64,000 nt of DNA, taken from the NCBI RefSeq assembly GCF_003144325.1, contig NZ_PENS01000011.1, forward strand, positions 124,001 to 188,000, in the 5' to 3' direction. Under the pieces are notes generated by a model. The model saw only the letters and a list, made by a program, of their open reading frames with translations. It was not told the DNA's origin and did no database searches. The stretch comes from Proteus terrae. GTDB lineage: Bacteria; Pseudomonadota; Gammaproteobacteria; Enterobacterales; Enterobacteriaceae. The translations under genes and the position numbers were made by a program. Shown in pieces: positions 27,651-37,008 of this stretch (positions within the stretch are counted from its first letter, which is position 1; each line of letters opens with the position of its first letter).

Positions 27651-28247
27651 TTATTCTAAAACGGGCACAACCTGACCAGTTCCATATGGATATCCACCAT
27701 AACCGCCATATCCATGGTGATAACCCCAATATGGGCCATCGCCATAATATCCCCATGTCATAACTGGTGCGGGCATAATGACTTGCTGTGTCAGTGTCCA
27801 GCGTTTCATACCTGTCACATCAATACGTAAAAATGGATAACTAGCCTCACCAACTTTGCCAGTTTCAACACCTTTGATAGTACCAACAACGGTTACGTAT
27901 TGATTTTTATAATCAGAGGGATCTAAGAAATGCATAACATTAGCATAGAGACGCCCAACAGAAGGTTGATGTAATTCGGGCGCAGCATCGTATTGAGAAA
28001 GAGGCATAACGGCAATTTCTAGCTGCGTTGATGATTGAAGATTTTTAACATCAATCACACGTCCACCAAAACGCCCTTCTTGACCAATATAAAGTTCAGG
28101 CGCAACAAAAACACCATTTAAATTAGTCACTGGCGTTGCTGATGTACCTTTTATTGATTCAGGTATAGAGACGCATCCCGCTAGAAACAAAGCACCAGAT
28201 AAAAATAGCGCTTTGCTTACCAAACGGTAGTTTAATTGTCTGTTCAT
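27651..28247 (-). CDS. yeaY: Slp family outer-membrane lipoprotein YeaY
   Basis: 198-residue lipoprotein with lipobox LAGC (Cys25 from the chosen start). The Slp-type mature domain includes VAPELYIGQEGRFGGRVIDVKN and LEIAVMPLSQYDAAPEL. The C terminus is a Gly/Tyr-rich low-complexity tail (WGYYGDGPYWGYHHGYGGYGGYPYG). ATG 28247 is preferred to 28259 because GAGGTGG precedes it. Same position as in E. coli, between fadD and tsaB. Role in outer-membrane stability is inferred from the family. Confidence 0.92.
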   Translation of the reverse strand: MNRQLNYRLVSKALFLSGALFLAGCVSIPESIKGTSATPVTNLNGVFVAPELYIGQEGRFGGRVIDVKNLQSSTQLEIAVMPLSQYDAAPELHQPSVGRLYANVMHFLDPSDYKNQYVTVVGTIKGVETGKVGEASYPFLRIDVTGMKRWTLTQQVIMPAPVMTWGYYGDGPYWGYHHGYGGYGGYPYGTGQVVPVLE

Positions 28248-28334
28248 AAACCACCTCATTGCAAGTCAATATTAACGTTACTCTATAATAATATTATAGC
28301 TTCACTCTTCCGCATCTAATAGATACTTCTAAAT

Positions 28335-29036
28335 CTATTCACGGCCAGGCAGTTTTTTCCATGTCACTTCATTACGTAAATAAACTGGCTCGGCGTCTTC
28401 AACTTTCGTTGCTTTACCTTCATGCCAAGCGGTTACAGCGAGAGGTAACATATCTTGTGCAGCAGGAAGCGTAATCTCAGTTTCAACGACAGTAAAAGGC
28501 AGTGCCTCTTTTAAATCAGGATAAGCTTGCCATCCTGTACCTGCCATCGCCCATGTTCCTGTTGTTAATTGTAATGCTTCAATAAATTGCTCAGGTTTCA
28601 TCACAGCTTCAGTGTCTTCGCCTATCCAAATACCTGCATCATTACGCTGATATTGAGCGCAATAAATTTCACCCATACGCGCATCTATTGCCACAAGAAC
28701 TTGTTTGATGCCCGTTGTTCTAAAGACACCTTCAGCCATTGTGGCAAGTGATGAAATACCAACCATTGGTAACCCTGCACCTAGCGCGATACCTTGCGCA
28801 ACACCTACACCAATACGAACACCTGTAAAACTTCCGGGTCCTCGTCCAAAAGCAAGTGCATCTAATGATTGCAATGTGATGTTTGCTTCTTCTAAGGCGC
28901 TTTTCACCATAGGCAAAATCTTTTGTGTATGTTCACGAGGTGAGATTTCAAAACGTGAAGCAACAACGCCTTCATTCCAAACTGCAACTGAACAAGATTC
29001 TGTTGCAGTATCAATTGCTAAAATTCGCAGTGACAC
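28335..29036 (-). CDS. tsaB: tRNA t6A biosynthesis protein TsaB
   Basis: Partner of TsaD and TsaE in the threonylcarbamoyl transfer that makes t6A37 on ANN-decoding tRNAs; essential in E. coli. 233 residues of the ASKHA fold: [55 protein letters not shown]. Start is GTG at 29036 with GGAG seven bases upstream. Confidence 0.95.
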   Translation of the reverse strand: MSLRILAIDTATESCSVAVWNEGVVASRFEISPREHTQKILPMVKSALEEANITLQSLDALAFGRGPGSFTGVRIGVGVAQGIALGAGLPMVGISSLATMAEGVFRTTGIKQVLVAIDARMGEIYCAQYQRNDAGIWIGEDTEAVMKPEQFIEALQLTTGTWAMAGTGWQAYPDLKEALPFTVVETEITLPAAQDMLPLAVTAWHEGKATKVEDAEPVYLRNEVTWKKLPGRE

Positions 29037-29128
29037 GCCATAACTCCGGCAAATTCGATAATTAAAAGAGGAAGAATAATATCATAATAGTGTTCAACAG
29101 AATAAACACACATTCTGTGCAATCGCTA

Positions 29129-31072
29129 TTATGAATCCGATATTTCTTGTATTTCATTCTGCTGTGCGCGTTGGCTCAAAAATTTCATTGTTTTTTCGAG
29201 TGAACGCGTGCGAGGTGATGGAGGCAAACTACTTAAAAAAACTTCACCATAAGCACGAGAAACTAACCTATCATCACAAACTATAATTGCACCATAATCG
29301 TGTACATCACGAATTAATCGCCCGACACCTTGTTTTAAACTAATAACAGCATCAGGAATTTGGACGTCTCTAAAAGCATCTCCGCCTCGCAATTCACAAT
29401 CTTCAATGCGTGCTCTTAATAAAGGATCATCAGGTGCTGTAAATGGTAATTTGTCAATAATCACGCAAGACAACGTATCGCCACGCACGTCAACACCTTC
29501 CCAAAAACTTTGGGTCGCAACTAAAAGCGCATTTCCTGATGAAATAAATTTTTGCAGTAATTGCGTCTTACTCATTTCACCTTGCATCAATACAGGTAAT
29601 GGCAAATTGGCTTTAAACTCTTCAGCAAGTCCACGCATCATTGCATGTGAGGTACAGAGGAAAAAACAGCGACCTTGGTTTTTTAAAATAACTGGCGTTA
29701 GCATAGTGGCTAAACGTTTCGCCGTATAAGGCTGATTTAATGGTGGCAGATAACGTGGCACACAGAGTAATGTTTGATGTTGATAATCAAATGGGCTGTT
29801 TAGGATCAGGGTTGTCGCATTTTCTAAGCCCAATCTATCTGTGTAATAAGACATCTGCTCATTTACAGAAAGTGTTGCTGAGGTAAATATCCAACTGCTT
29901 TTATGCGATTTGATTAATTCGCGAAATTTATCCGCAACAGATAGTGGTGTGATAGCTAATAAGAAATGGCGACCATAACTTTCAAACCAATAACTATAAC
30001 CCGGAATTGTGGTATCAATCAGGCGTTTTAAGCGATTGCGGTAAACTGTGGCACGTTCAAAAGCACTATCAAGTAATTGGCTTCGCCCTAACGAGAGTTT
30101 CATTACGTCATAACTCAGTTCTAAGGCATCATCCAGTAACGTTAGAAAACGTTTTGTTTCACCACCTTGCAATAGCTCACGTAAGTTTCCTCGATAACCT
30201 GTCTCCCCTAACGCTAGGCGAAAATCCATCACCATTTGCGTTAATCTATCAGCACTTTTTTGTAACTGAACTTGGTCTCTCACTTCTGTGCGATAAGCAA
30301 CGGTCATATCTCTGGCGAGATCAAACAACTGTCTACTGGTAAGTTGTTGGCCAAAATAATGGCTAGCAATATCTGGAATTTGATGAGCTTCATCAAAGAT
30401 CATAATTTCAGCTTCCGGAATTAGCTCACCAAAACCGGTATCTTTAACGACAGTATCCGCCATAAATAAATGGTGATTAACCACCACGACATCCGCATCC
30501 ATTGCTTTTTTACGTGCGCTTAAAACATAGCACTCTTTATAACGAGGGCAATCACTCCCCAAGCAGTTATCGTTAGTGCTGGTGACTAAAGGCCAAACTC
30601 GACTATCTTCAGCAACACTATGACAACGGCTAACGTCACCATCTTCTGTTTGTGTTGACCATTGGCGCACATACATGACGTCAGACAAAACTTCAGCTTC
30701 CAGATCACCACCACTGAGCATTTGCTGATCAAGTCGTTCTAAACAGAGATAGTTAGAGCGCCCTTTTAATAACGCCGTATTACCATCATAATTAATCGCT
30801 TCAATGATCGTAGGTAAATCTCGACTATATAATTGATCTTGCAAGGCTTTAGAGCCTGTTGAGATAATAGTTTTTTTACCCGAACGCAATGCAGGTACAA
30901 GATAGGCATACGTTTTTCCAGTACCTGTACCCGCTTCAGCAATAAGTACACCTTGCTTATCAATAGTTTCCGTTATTGATTTCGCCATTTGTCGTTGAGC
31001 TTCACGGGGATGAAATCCTGGAATAGTTCGGGTTAAAATCCCGTTTTCTGCAAAATCGTCTGACACAGGCAT
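29129..31072 (-). CDS. yoaA: ATP-dependent DNA helicase YoaA (XPD/DinG family)
   Basis: Fe-S superfamily 2 helicase of 647 residues; in E. coli YoaA works with the HolC subunit of polymerase III in replication repair. Visible: AEAGTGTGKTYAYL (Walker A), DEAH box (MIFDEAHQIPD), four cysteines likely holding the 4Fe-4S cluster (LC in SNYLCLERL, then NDNCLGSDCPRYKEC), SATLSV, and C-terminal QGVGRLIRD. It diverges from the RidA-family gene as in E. coli. Confidence 0.95.
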   Translation of the reverse strand: MPVSDDFAENGILTRTIPGFHPREAQRQMAKSITETIDKQGVLIAEAGTGTGKTYAYLVPALRSGKKTIISTGSKALQDQLYSRDLPTIIEAINYDGNTALLKGRSNYLCLERLDQQMLSGGDLEAEVLSDVMYVRQWSTQTEDGDVSRCHSVAEDSRVWPLVTSTNDNCLGSDCPRYKECYVLSARKKAMDADVVVVNHHLFMADTVVKDTGFGELIPEAEIMIFDEAHQIPDIASHYFGQQLTSRQLFDLARDMTVAYRTEVRDQVQLQKSADRLTQMVMDFRLALGETGYRGNLRELLQGGETKRFLTLLDDALELSYDVMKLSLGRSQLLDSAFERATVYRNRLKRLIDTTIPGYSYWFESYGRHFLLAITPLSVADKFRELIKSHKSSWIFTSATLSVNEQMSYYTDRLGLENATTLILNSPFDYQHQTLLCVPRYLPPLNQPYTAKRLATMLTPVILKNQGRCFFLCTSHAMMRGLAEEFKANLPLPVLMQGEMSKTQLLQKFISSGNALLVATQSFWEGVDVRGDTLSCVIIDKLPFTAPDDPLLRARIEDCELRGGDAFRDVQIPDAVISLKQGVGRLIRDVHDYGAIIVCDDRLVSRAYGEVFLSSLPPSPRTRSLEKTMKFLSQRAQQNEIQEISDS

Positions 31073-31157
31073 ACTCTTTTTATAAAATAAGACGTAAATT
31101 ATGCCAGTGGATAACCAAAAGTACCACCTATGCCGTTAATACAAAGGAGAACTCATA

Positions 31158-31502
31158 ATGACAATTAAACGTATCGACCCTGAAGATCGCTGGTCTGAAG
31201 CCGTTATTCATAACGACACCATTTATTACACTGCCGTACCAGAAAACTTATCAGGCGATATTATTGAACAAACAGCAGACACATTAGCGGCAATTGACGT
31301 TTTGTTACAACGTGTAGGTTCTGATAAAACTAAAATTCTTGATGCGACAATCTTTTTAGCTGATAAAGCCGATTTTGAAGGTATGAATAAAGCGTGGGAT
31401 GCATGGGTTGCCAAAGGTAGCGCACCTGTGCGTTGTACTGTGCAAGCACAATTAATGCACCCTGAATATAAAGTTGAAATTAAGATTATTGCGGCAATGT
31501 AA
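31158..31502 (+). CDS. yoaB: RidA family protein YoaB
   Basis: 114-residue member of the YjgF/YER057c/UK114 (RidA) family, which includes reactive enamine/imine deaminases. The substrate-binding Arg is visible in APVRCTVQAQLMHPEYKVEIKIIAA. It lies divergently from yoaA with 85 bases between starts. Confidence 0.93.
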   Translation: MTIKRIDPEDRWSEAVIHNDTIYYTAVPENLSGDIIEQTADTLAAIDVLLQRVGSDKTKILDATIFLADKADFEGMNKAWDAWVAKGSAPVRCTVQAQLMHPEYKVEIKIIAAM

Positions 31503-31514
31503 AAATATTTAATG

Positions 31515-31539
31515 AGCACCTTTAAAGGTGCTTATTTTT
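31515..31539. terminator. Terminator of yoaB
   Basis: Perfect 18-base palindrome AGCACCTTTAAAGGTGCT followed by TATTTTTT. It overlaps the 3' end of the convergent SDR gene. Confidence 0.88.
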
Positions 31540-32394
31540 TAAATTAACTTTATTGGCTAAATCAAGATAGTATTCTGACAAATGCTCATTACCATATACT
31601 TCACCAATATGACTCTTACCCATAAATGTTAAGAAAAACTCAAAAGGCCCATAAAATTTTTGAGAAGTAAAATGACGTAATATAAAAATAGTCATTTTTC
31701 TTAATGCATCAGGTAAGTGGATGATTTTTATTTTTTTATTTAATGCCATACTTGCAAGTTCAGCAATTTGATTTAATGACAAAATATCAGGTCCACCCAC
31801 AGAAATTTCTTTCGTATCATGCCCTATCATTTTAATCACAAATTCGGCTAGATCTTTTCCAGAAATAGGATTTATTTGCTGTTCTCCAGAACCAAATAAA
31901 TAGATTTTTCCTGTAGAAGCCATTTGCAAAAAATCCCCCATATCACTGAAATAGCCATTAGGTCGAATAATACAATAAGGCAATTTAGATTGTTTTAACT
32001 TATCAACAAACCGTTCTTTAGCTTCAAAGATCTTTAACTGACGATATTTATCGCCATCAATCGCCGAAATATAAATAAACTGTTTAACTGATGATTTTGT
32101 TGATTCATTTAACAAATTTAGATTAGCTTGATAATCAACATCCATATAGGTTAACCCCTCTTTTTGTCGAGTGATCCCTACTGTGGAAATAACACAATCA
32201 ATATCTTTTGTACTATTTGTTAATTGCTCAGGCTTTGTTATTTGACCAATAAAAATATCATCAACATCAGTAAACAGTGTTGCTTGCGAGCGACTTCTGA
32301 CTAAAACACGCACCCAATAGCCTTGTGTTTTTAATGCTTGTACAAGAAATCGCCCTAAATAACCTGTTGCACCTGCAACTAATATCCGTTTCAT
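31522..32394 (-). CDS. Atypical short-chain dehydrogenase / NAD(P)-binding protein
   Basis: 290-residue NmrA/YbjT-like atypical SDR. The N-terminal GATGYLGRFLVQAL is a Rossmann dinucleotide motif; VISTVGI, FIYISAIDG and YCIIRPNGYFSDMGDFL follow the order of SDR_a5-like proteins. The C-terminal part (about 230-290) has a hydrophobic helix (LRKMTIFILRHF). The start is ATG 32394 with AGGAATAAAG ahead; 15 upstream codons in frame look non-coding. The reaction cannot be assigned. Confidence 0.8.
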   Translation of the reverse strand: MKRILVAGATGYLGRFLVQALKTQGYWVRVLVRSRSQATLFTDVDDIFIGQITKPEQLTNSTKDIDCVISTVGITRQKEGLTYMDVDYQANLNLLNESTKSSVKQFIYISAIDGDKYRQLKIFEAKERFVDKLKQSKLPYCIIRPNGYFSDMGDFLQMASTGKIYLFGSGEQQINPISGKDLAEFVIKMIGHDTKEISVGGPDILSLNQIAELASMALNKKIKIIHLPDALRKMTIFILRHFTSQKFYGPFEFFLTFMGKSHIGEVYGNEHLSEYYLDLANKVNLKNKHL

Positions 32395-32439
32395 CTTTAT
32401 TCCTATTTTTTCCATGTTATCAGTAAAAAATAACATCAA

Positions 32440-32725
32440 TAAGAAAATAATAACAATAGTGTTTTTCCATAAAAACTCTGCACATTCACTATTATTAAAG
32501 ATATAAAGAATATTTTAATTTTACTGCTGTTTTGATCTCAACTTATAACCTTTGAAATGTCAACAGACTATCAGTCTGCAATTTTAGATACCTTTTTCTA
32601 CTATTTAAATTTATTGTCATTATGTTTTATATCGTAATCGGTTTGTATATAAAATAACTTTTAGGACAATGAAGCAAAAATTAAATTTAATTTATATCGC
32701 TCTAAAGAGATTAAACAGTAGATAC
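32440..32725. other. Gene-free AT-rich gap
   Basis: About 290 bases between the SDR gene and the mdtI terminator. No ORF with a plausible start and no clear RNA element seen; presumably holds the SDR promoter. Confidence 0.5.
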
Positions 32726-32760
32726 AAAAAAGCTGAGTTCAGATGAATTCAGCTTTTTTA
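32726..32760. terminator. Terminator of mdtJI
   Basis: Stem AAGCTGA / TCAGCTT with flanking A6 and T7 runs, able to act in both directions; about 75 bases after mdtI. Confidence 0.8.
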
Positions 32761-32832
32761 ATATAATTTATTCTTGCTGTGATTATTAAATTTCTATTTT
32801 TACCAAAATGGTACTTATTAACTTACTGAGAT

Positions 32833-33165
32833 TTAAGCAAATTTAATCATTACCATACCAACCAGTAATAATATAATTCCACCCCATCCTTTATAATTGA
32901 GTCTTTGATTAAATAAAATCCAACCGGCAGCGATAGTTGCAATAATTCCGAATGCTCCCCAAAGTGCATAAGCTACCGAAAGTTCTATCCCTTTAACAGC
33001 CATTGCCAGTGCACTAAAAGCACCTAACACACAAAACAGTGATAATATCCCTAATCCCATTCGACTAAAGCCGTTCGACATTTTTAAGAATATATTCGCG
33101 ACGATCTCGAGCACTACAGCAAGTATTAAAAATGCACCGTGCCACCATTCAAATTGAGCTAACAT
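32833..33165 (-). CDS. mdtI: Spermidine export SMR protein MdtI
   Basis: 110-residue four-helix small multidrug resistance protein that pairs with MdtJ to export spermidine. Landmarks: [25 protein letters not shown] (membrane Glu in helix 1), [10 protein letters not shown], and helix 4 [15 protein letters not shown]. It starts 2 bases after the mdtJ stop, so the pair is tightly coupled. Confidence 0.94.
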   Translation of the reverse strand: MLAQFEWWHGAFLILAVVLEIVANIFLKMSNGFSRMGLGILSLFCVLGAFSALAMAVKGIELSVAYALWGAFGIIATIAAGWILFNQRLNYKGWGGIILLLVGMVMIKFA

Positions 33166-33167
33166 AA

Positions 33168-33608
33168 TTAAGCCTCCTTAATATTGGCAGGAATTGGCTT
33201 ATTCGCTCCTTTTACAGCACTGGCAACATGCTTAGCTTTACCGGCAATACTTTTTACCGATTCTGTTGTTTTCTTAGCAACAGCCGATTTTTTAGTACCT
33301 GATTTGATAAGCGTGATCCCTGCAATTAACATTGCTAGACCACCTAACTTTAATGGTGATAGTGATTCCCCAAACCATAGAACGCTGAATGTCGTAATAA
33401 TGACAATTCCAATACCTTCCCACAGTGCATATGCTACACCTAATGCCACTTTCTTAACGGCTATGGCTAAAAAGATATAGGAAGTGGCAATCATTAACCA
33501 CATCACAATCATACCGGTGTAACCACCGCTGACACTGGCGTACTTCATAGATAAAGTACCGATAACTTCACAAACAATAGCTAATGCTAAAAATATCCAA
33601 TAAATCAT
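33168..33608 (-). CDS. mdtJ: Spermidine export SMR protein MdtJ with a basic C-terminal extension
   Basis: Second half of the MdtJI spermidine exporter. The SMR core is typical: [60 protein letters not shown]. The protein is 146 residues against about 121 in E. coli; from about residue 105 it carries a Lys/Ala-rich tail ([20 protein letters not shown]...). The start is ATG 33608 with GAGAGA seven bases upstream; codons further upstream lack family resemblance. A 32-codon ORF and a hairpin lie in the leader. Confidence 0.93.
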   Translation of the reverse strand: MIYWIFLALAIVCEVIGTLSMKYASVSGGYTGMIVMWLMIATSYIFLAIAVKKVALGVAYALWEGIGIVIITTFSVLWFGESLSPLKLGGLAMLIAGITLIKSGTKKSAVAKKTTESVKSIAGKAKHVASAVKGANKPIPANIKEA

Positions 33609-33724
33609 TTTTTCATCTCTCATACACATTAGAAATACGCCAAAACGTTTCTTGCGCAGAAGATAGAGAATATGTAGATAGTCTTTCTGGCGACAATAGT
33701 AGCCGAACGTTAAGGCAACGTCGT

Positions 33725-33742
33725 TTCCTGATAACTCAGGAA
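33725..33742 (-). promoter_or_regulatory. Hairpin in the mdtJI leader
   Basis: Perfect 7-base stem TTCCTGA-GTTA-TCAGGAA on the minus strand, 16 bases past the stop of the upstream ORF and about 115 bases before mdtJ. It has no T run, so it is not an intrinsic terminator. Confidence 0.5.
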
Positions 33743-33758
33743 TTAAGATGAGAGGTTT

Positions 33759-33857
33759 CTATAATGCGCCACACCAGTAGTGTTCGCTGGATAAAATAGC
33801 AGAAAGGAATAACTTATAAGTAGAACGTTTAACTTTGACGCTTTTGGCGCTAGTCAT
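33759..33857 (-). CDS. Candidate leader peptide upstream of mdtJI (MdtU-like uORF)
   Basis: 32-codon ORF too short for standard gene calling. It starts MTSAKSVKVKRSTYKLFLSA and ends SSEHYWCGAL. The N-terminal half is basic, the rest mixed hydrophobic and aromatic. In E. coli mdtJI is preceded by a comparable uORF, mdtU, whose translation is needed for spermidine-dependent expression by relief of Rho-dependent termination. Position and size fit; I cannot confirm sequence homology. Shine-Dalgarno weak (AAAGAA). About 150 bases separate it from mdtJ. Confidence 0.5.
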   Translation of the reverse strand: MTSAKSVKVKRSTYKLFLSAILSSEHYWCGAL

Positions 33858-33932
33858 GATTATTTATTCTTTCATCGCACAGACCATCCGCACGATATAC
33901 TCCGAACCCTCATATAAGATGGTTAAATGTTA

Positions 33933-33950
33933 CATGATATTTCTATCATG
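33933..33950. promoter_or_regulatory. Palindrome in the mdtJI promoter region
   Basis: Perfect inverted repeat CATGATA-TTTC-TATCATG about 75 bases upstream of the leader ORF. It could be an operator or a transcript hairpin. Confidence 0.35.
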
Positions 33951-34133
33951 CCGAATTATTTAAAGCAATGCCTTTCAGCAAAATATTTTTTTTAATTGAT
34001 TGGTTTCATTTAAGTTTTAGTTTCTAACCAAAATCAGATTGCATAGTTAATCAGTGGTTTTACTATCCTTCAGTAGTTTTATTCATCTAAATTGTTGTAA
34101 TTATGCTTAAAGGTATTTAGTTGATAAAAAAAC

Positions 34134-34156
34134 ACCCAGCATTGCTGGGTATTTTT
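34134..34156. terminator. Terminator of zwf
   Basis: Perfect 7-base stem ACCCAGC / GCTGGGT with an ATT loop and T runs on both strands, about 35 bases past the zwf stop. Confidence 0.9.
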
Positions 34157-34182
34157 TCTTTAGAATGGATAATTAAAATCAA

Positions 34183-35658
34183 TTATTCAATTTCATTCCA
34201 AGAACGACCATCACGCGTGATCATTGCAACAGATGCCACTGGTCCCCAAGTGCCTGCTTGATATGGTTTAGGTAGCTCATTATCGCATTCCCATGCATTG
34301 ATAATTGAATCAACCCATTTCCATGCTTCTTCCACTTCGTCACGACGCACGAATAACGCTTGGATACCGCGCATGGCTTCTAATAATAAACGCTCGTAAG
34401 CATCCGCTAAATGCGTTTGATTGAATGTTTCAGAGAAACTCAAGTCCAGCTTGGTTGTTTGTAAACGGTGTTTATGATCGAGTCCCGGCGCTTTATTTAG
34501 CACTTCAATATCGATACCTTCATCTGGCTGTAGACGAATAGTCAGCTTATTTTGTGGTAACTCTTGATAAGTCTCACTGAAGATATTCAGCGCAGGCTTT
34601 TTAAAATAAACTACAACTTCTGAACATTTACTTGGTAGGCGTTTACCTGTTCTTAGATAGAACGGAACACCTGCCCAACGCCAGTTGTCAATATCAGCGC
34701 GGATTGCCACAAATGTTTCTGTATTACTGGTTTTATTCGCACCTTCTTCATCAAGATAACCAGGTACTTTTTTGCCTTGTACAAAACCACCAGTATATTG
34801 TCCACGAACCGTTTTTTCGCGAATATTGGTGTTATCAATACGGCGTAATGAACGTAAGACTTTCACTTTTTCTTGGCGAATACTGTCAGCCGTTAAATCA
34901 GCGGGGGGTGACATCGCTATCATAGTCAGAATTTGTAATAGATGGTTTTGCACCATATCACGCATTTGACCAGCTTGATCAAAGTATCCCCAACGCCCTT
35001 CAATACCCACTTCTTCTGCAACCGTAATTTGGACATGATCAATCGTTTTATTGTCCCAGTTGTTGACAAATAATGAGTTTGCGAAGCGCAGTGCTAATAG
35101 GTTTAAAACGGTTTCTTTACCTAAATAGTGGTCAATACGATAAATTTGTGTCTCTTTAAAGTATTTCGCCACACTATCGTTAATAGAAACTGAAGACGCT
35201 AAATCTGTCCCTAATGGTTTTTCCATTACGACACGATTAGGCTCTTTATTTAATTTTGCATGCCCTAATCCCTGACACATTGCACTAAAGGTGCTTGGAG
35301 GCATAGCAAAGTAATAAATAGCCGGTAATTTATCTTGTTTTAGATGCTTTGATAACTCAATGAAATGGTCGGTTTCATTAACATCAAGATTACAAAAATC
35401 TAAGCGATCACTTAAGCGTTGCCAAATTTCAGGATTAATTTCTTCTTTTAAAAAGGTTTTTAACGCTTCATGAGCGACATTTTTATATGCCTCAACATCC
35501 CAATCAGCACGACCGACACCAATAATGCGAGAGTCAGGGTGAATATATCCTGCTTTTTCCAATTGATATAATGATGGAATGAGCTTACGGCGTGCTAGAT
35601 CCCCTTTCGTACCGAAGATAACCAGATCACAGGCCTGAGCAGTCGATATCGCTGCCAT
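34183..35658 (-). CDS. zwf: Glucose-6-phosphate 1-dehydrogenase
   Basis: First enzyme of the oxidative pentose phosphate (and Entner-Doudoroff) route, making NADPH. 491 residues. Nucleotide motif VIFGTKGDLARRKL, active-site RIDHYLGKETVLNLLALRF, and the conserved C terminus YQAGTWGPVASVAMITRDGRSWNE. The start is ATG 35658 with GAGGAGA upstream, matching the E. coli start. It diverges from hexR across two HexR-like boxes. Confidence 0.97.
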   Translation of the reverse strand: MAAISTAQACDLVIFGTKGDLARRKLIPSLYQLEKAGYIHPDSRIIGVGRADWDVEAYKNVAHEALKTFLKEEINPEIWQRLSDRLDFCNLDVNETDHFIELSKHLKQDKLPAIYYFAMPPSTFSAMCQGLGHAKLNKEPNRVVMEKPLGTDLASSVSINDSVAKYFKETQIYRIDHYLGKETVLNLLALRFANSLFVNNWDNKTIDHVQITVAEEVGIEGRWGYFDQAGQMRDMVQNHLLQILTMIAMSPPADLTADSIRQEKVKVLRSLRRIDNTNIREKTVRGQYTGGFVQGKKVPGYLDEEGANKTSNTETFVAIRADIDNWRWAGVPFYLRTGKRLPSKCSEVVVYFKKPALNIFSETYQELPQNKLTIRLQPDEGIDIEVLNKAPGLDHKHRLQTTKLDLSFSETFNQTHLADAYERLLLEAMRGIQALFVRRDEVEEAWKWVDSIINAWECDNELPKPYQAGTWGPVASVAMITRDGRSWNEIE

Positions 35659-35683
35659 AGAACGTCTCCTCATGATGAGATTT

Positions 35684-35698
35684 TGTAATTTTGTTACA
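35684..35698. promoter_or_regulatory. HexR box near zwf
   Basis: TGTAATTTTGTTACA, a good palindromic match to the HexR consensus (TGTARTTTWAWTACA), 26 bases upstream of the zwf start. Confidence 0.75.
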
Positions 35699-35817
35699 GA
35701 ATTTTGTATTAATGTACTCTTTTGGATGTATTCAGTAAATACACTTGCACATTTTAGTCTCTAACTTACCACACATATTATAATGCTTCATTTTATGCCT
35801 AGTGTTTTATCCTTTCT

Positions 35818-35832
35818 TGTAACTTTACTACA
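35818..35832. promoter_or_regulatory. Second HexR-like box between zwf and hexR
   Basis: TGTAACTTTACTACA, a weaker match with both TGTA and TACA ends, about 180 bases ahead of hexR; may mediate autoregulation. Confidence 0.55.
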
Positions 35833-36009
35833 GTTTTGTTTCTTGTTTTCAGCTTTGAAAGTTAGACACACGTCATACTTTAACGAAAAAAGCCCTGTTT
35901 ACCGATGGTTTACACTGCAAGCCTTGTTCTTTGCGTAGTATATTTTCATAAAACCGTTATAGATTTCTCCTTTTATTGAAATTGGCAAAGCCAAGGATCT
36001 GTATATTTA

Positions 36010-36852
36010 ATGAATATATTGGAAAGGGTTCAGTCTAATCTGGACATCTTGAGTAAATCAGAAAAAAAAGTCGCAGAGGCTGTTTTAACTGCGCCACAAA
36101 CAGTTATCCATTCAAGTATTGCCTTAATGGCTAAAACGGCTGATGTCAGTGAACCCACTGTTAATCGATTTTGCCGACGTATGGCAACAAAAGGATTTCC
36201 TGATTTCAAATTACAATTAGCACAAAGCATTGCCAACGGCACGCCTTATGTAAATCGTAATATTGATGATTCCGATACTGTCTCTTCTTATACCAATAAA
36301 ATTTTTGAGTCCGCAATGGCAGGACTAGAAAACGTTAAAAATAATATTGATATCGCTGCTATCAATCGTGCAGTTGATATTTTGACACAAGCTAAAAAAA
36401 TCTCTTTTTTTGGTTTAGGTGCATCAGCCGCTGTTGCTCACGATGCCATGAATAAATTTTCTCGTTTTAATATTCCTGTCACTTATTTTGATGATGTTGT
36501 TATGCAACGTATGAGTTGTATAAATAGTAGTGATGGCGATGTAGTTGTTATTATTTCTCATACAGGGCGTACTAAAAATTTAGTTGAAATTGCTAAGATC
36601 GCACGCGAAAACGATGCAGCCGTTATTGCCATTACAACTCCGAATTCTCTTTTAGCCTCTGAAGCTACCCTTCCCATCTTGCTTGATGTGCCTGAAGATA
36701 CTGATATCTACATGCCGATGATCTCCCGCCTTGCACAACTCACTATTATTGATGTTCTTACAACAGGATTTATTTTACGTCGAGGACCAAAATTCAGAGA
36801 TAACTTGAAGCGCGTCAAAGAAGCTTTACGTGATTCACGGTTTGATAAGTAA
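36010..36852 (+). CDS. hexR: HexR, RpiR-family regulator of central carbon metabolism
   Basis: 280-residue repressor with an N-terminal RpiR HTH (SIALMAKTADVSEPTVNRFCRRMATKGFPDFKLQLAQS, ~35-75) and a C-terminal SIS domain (~115-250: ISFFGLGASAAVAHDAMNKF, VVVIISHTGRTKNLVEIA) that binds KDPG. It sits between zwf and pykA, its known targets in other gamma-proteobacteria, and the zwf-hexR gap carries two HexR-like boxes. Confidence 0.95.
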   Translation: MNILERVQSNLDILSKSEKKVAEAVLTAPQTVIHSSIALMAKTADVSEPTVNRFCRRMATKGFPDFKLQLAQSIANGTPYVNRNIDDSDTVSSYTNKIFESAMAGLENVKNNIDIAAINRAVDILTQAKKISFFGLGASAAVAHDAMNKFSRFNIPVTYFDDVVMQRMSCINSSDGDVVVIISHTGRTKNLVEIAKIARENDAAVIAITTPNSLLASEATLPILLDVPEDTDIYMPMISRLAQLTIIDVLTTGFILRRGPKFRDNLKRVKEALRDSRFDK

Positions 36853-37008
36853 CCGTTTTTAATTATTCTGTTAGTATTGTCACACTTACGATTGTGCCCC
36901 TGACTAGATAAGTTTTTGAAAAATGGTAGCATATCTGCGAGCTAACTCTGCAAATTATGAAAACTGTAGTGTATGTTGCAATTAGCTTGAAGCGTTTCAA
37001 TTAACATA

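Noticed and set aside
29406-30342. Open frames on the + strand inside yoaA, and similar frames opposite zwf, argS, ruvC and aspS
   Set aside because: They are antisense or alternate-frame shadows of well-supported genes, with no homology or ribosome sites.
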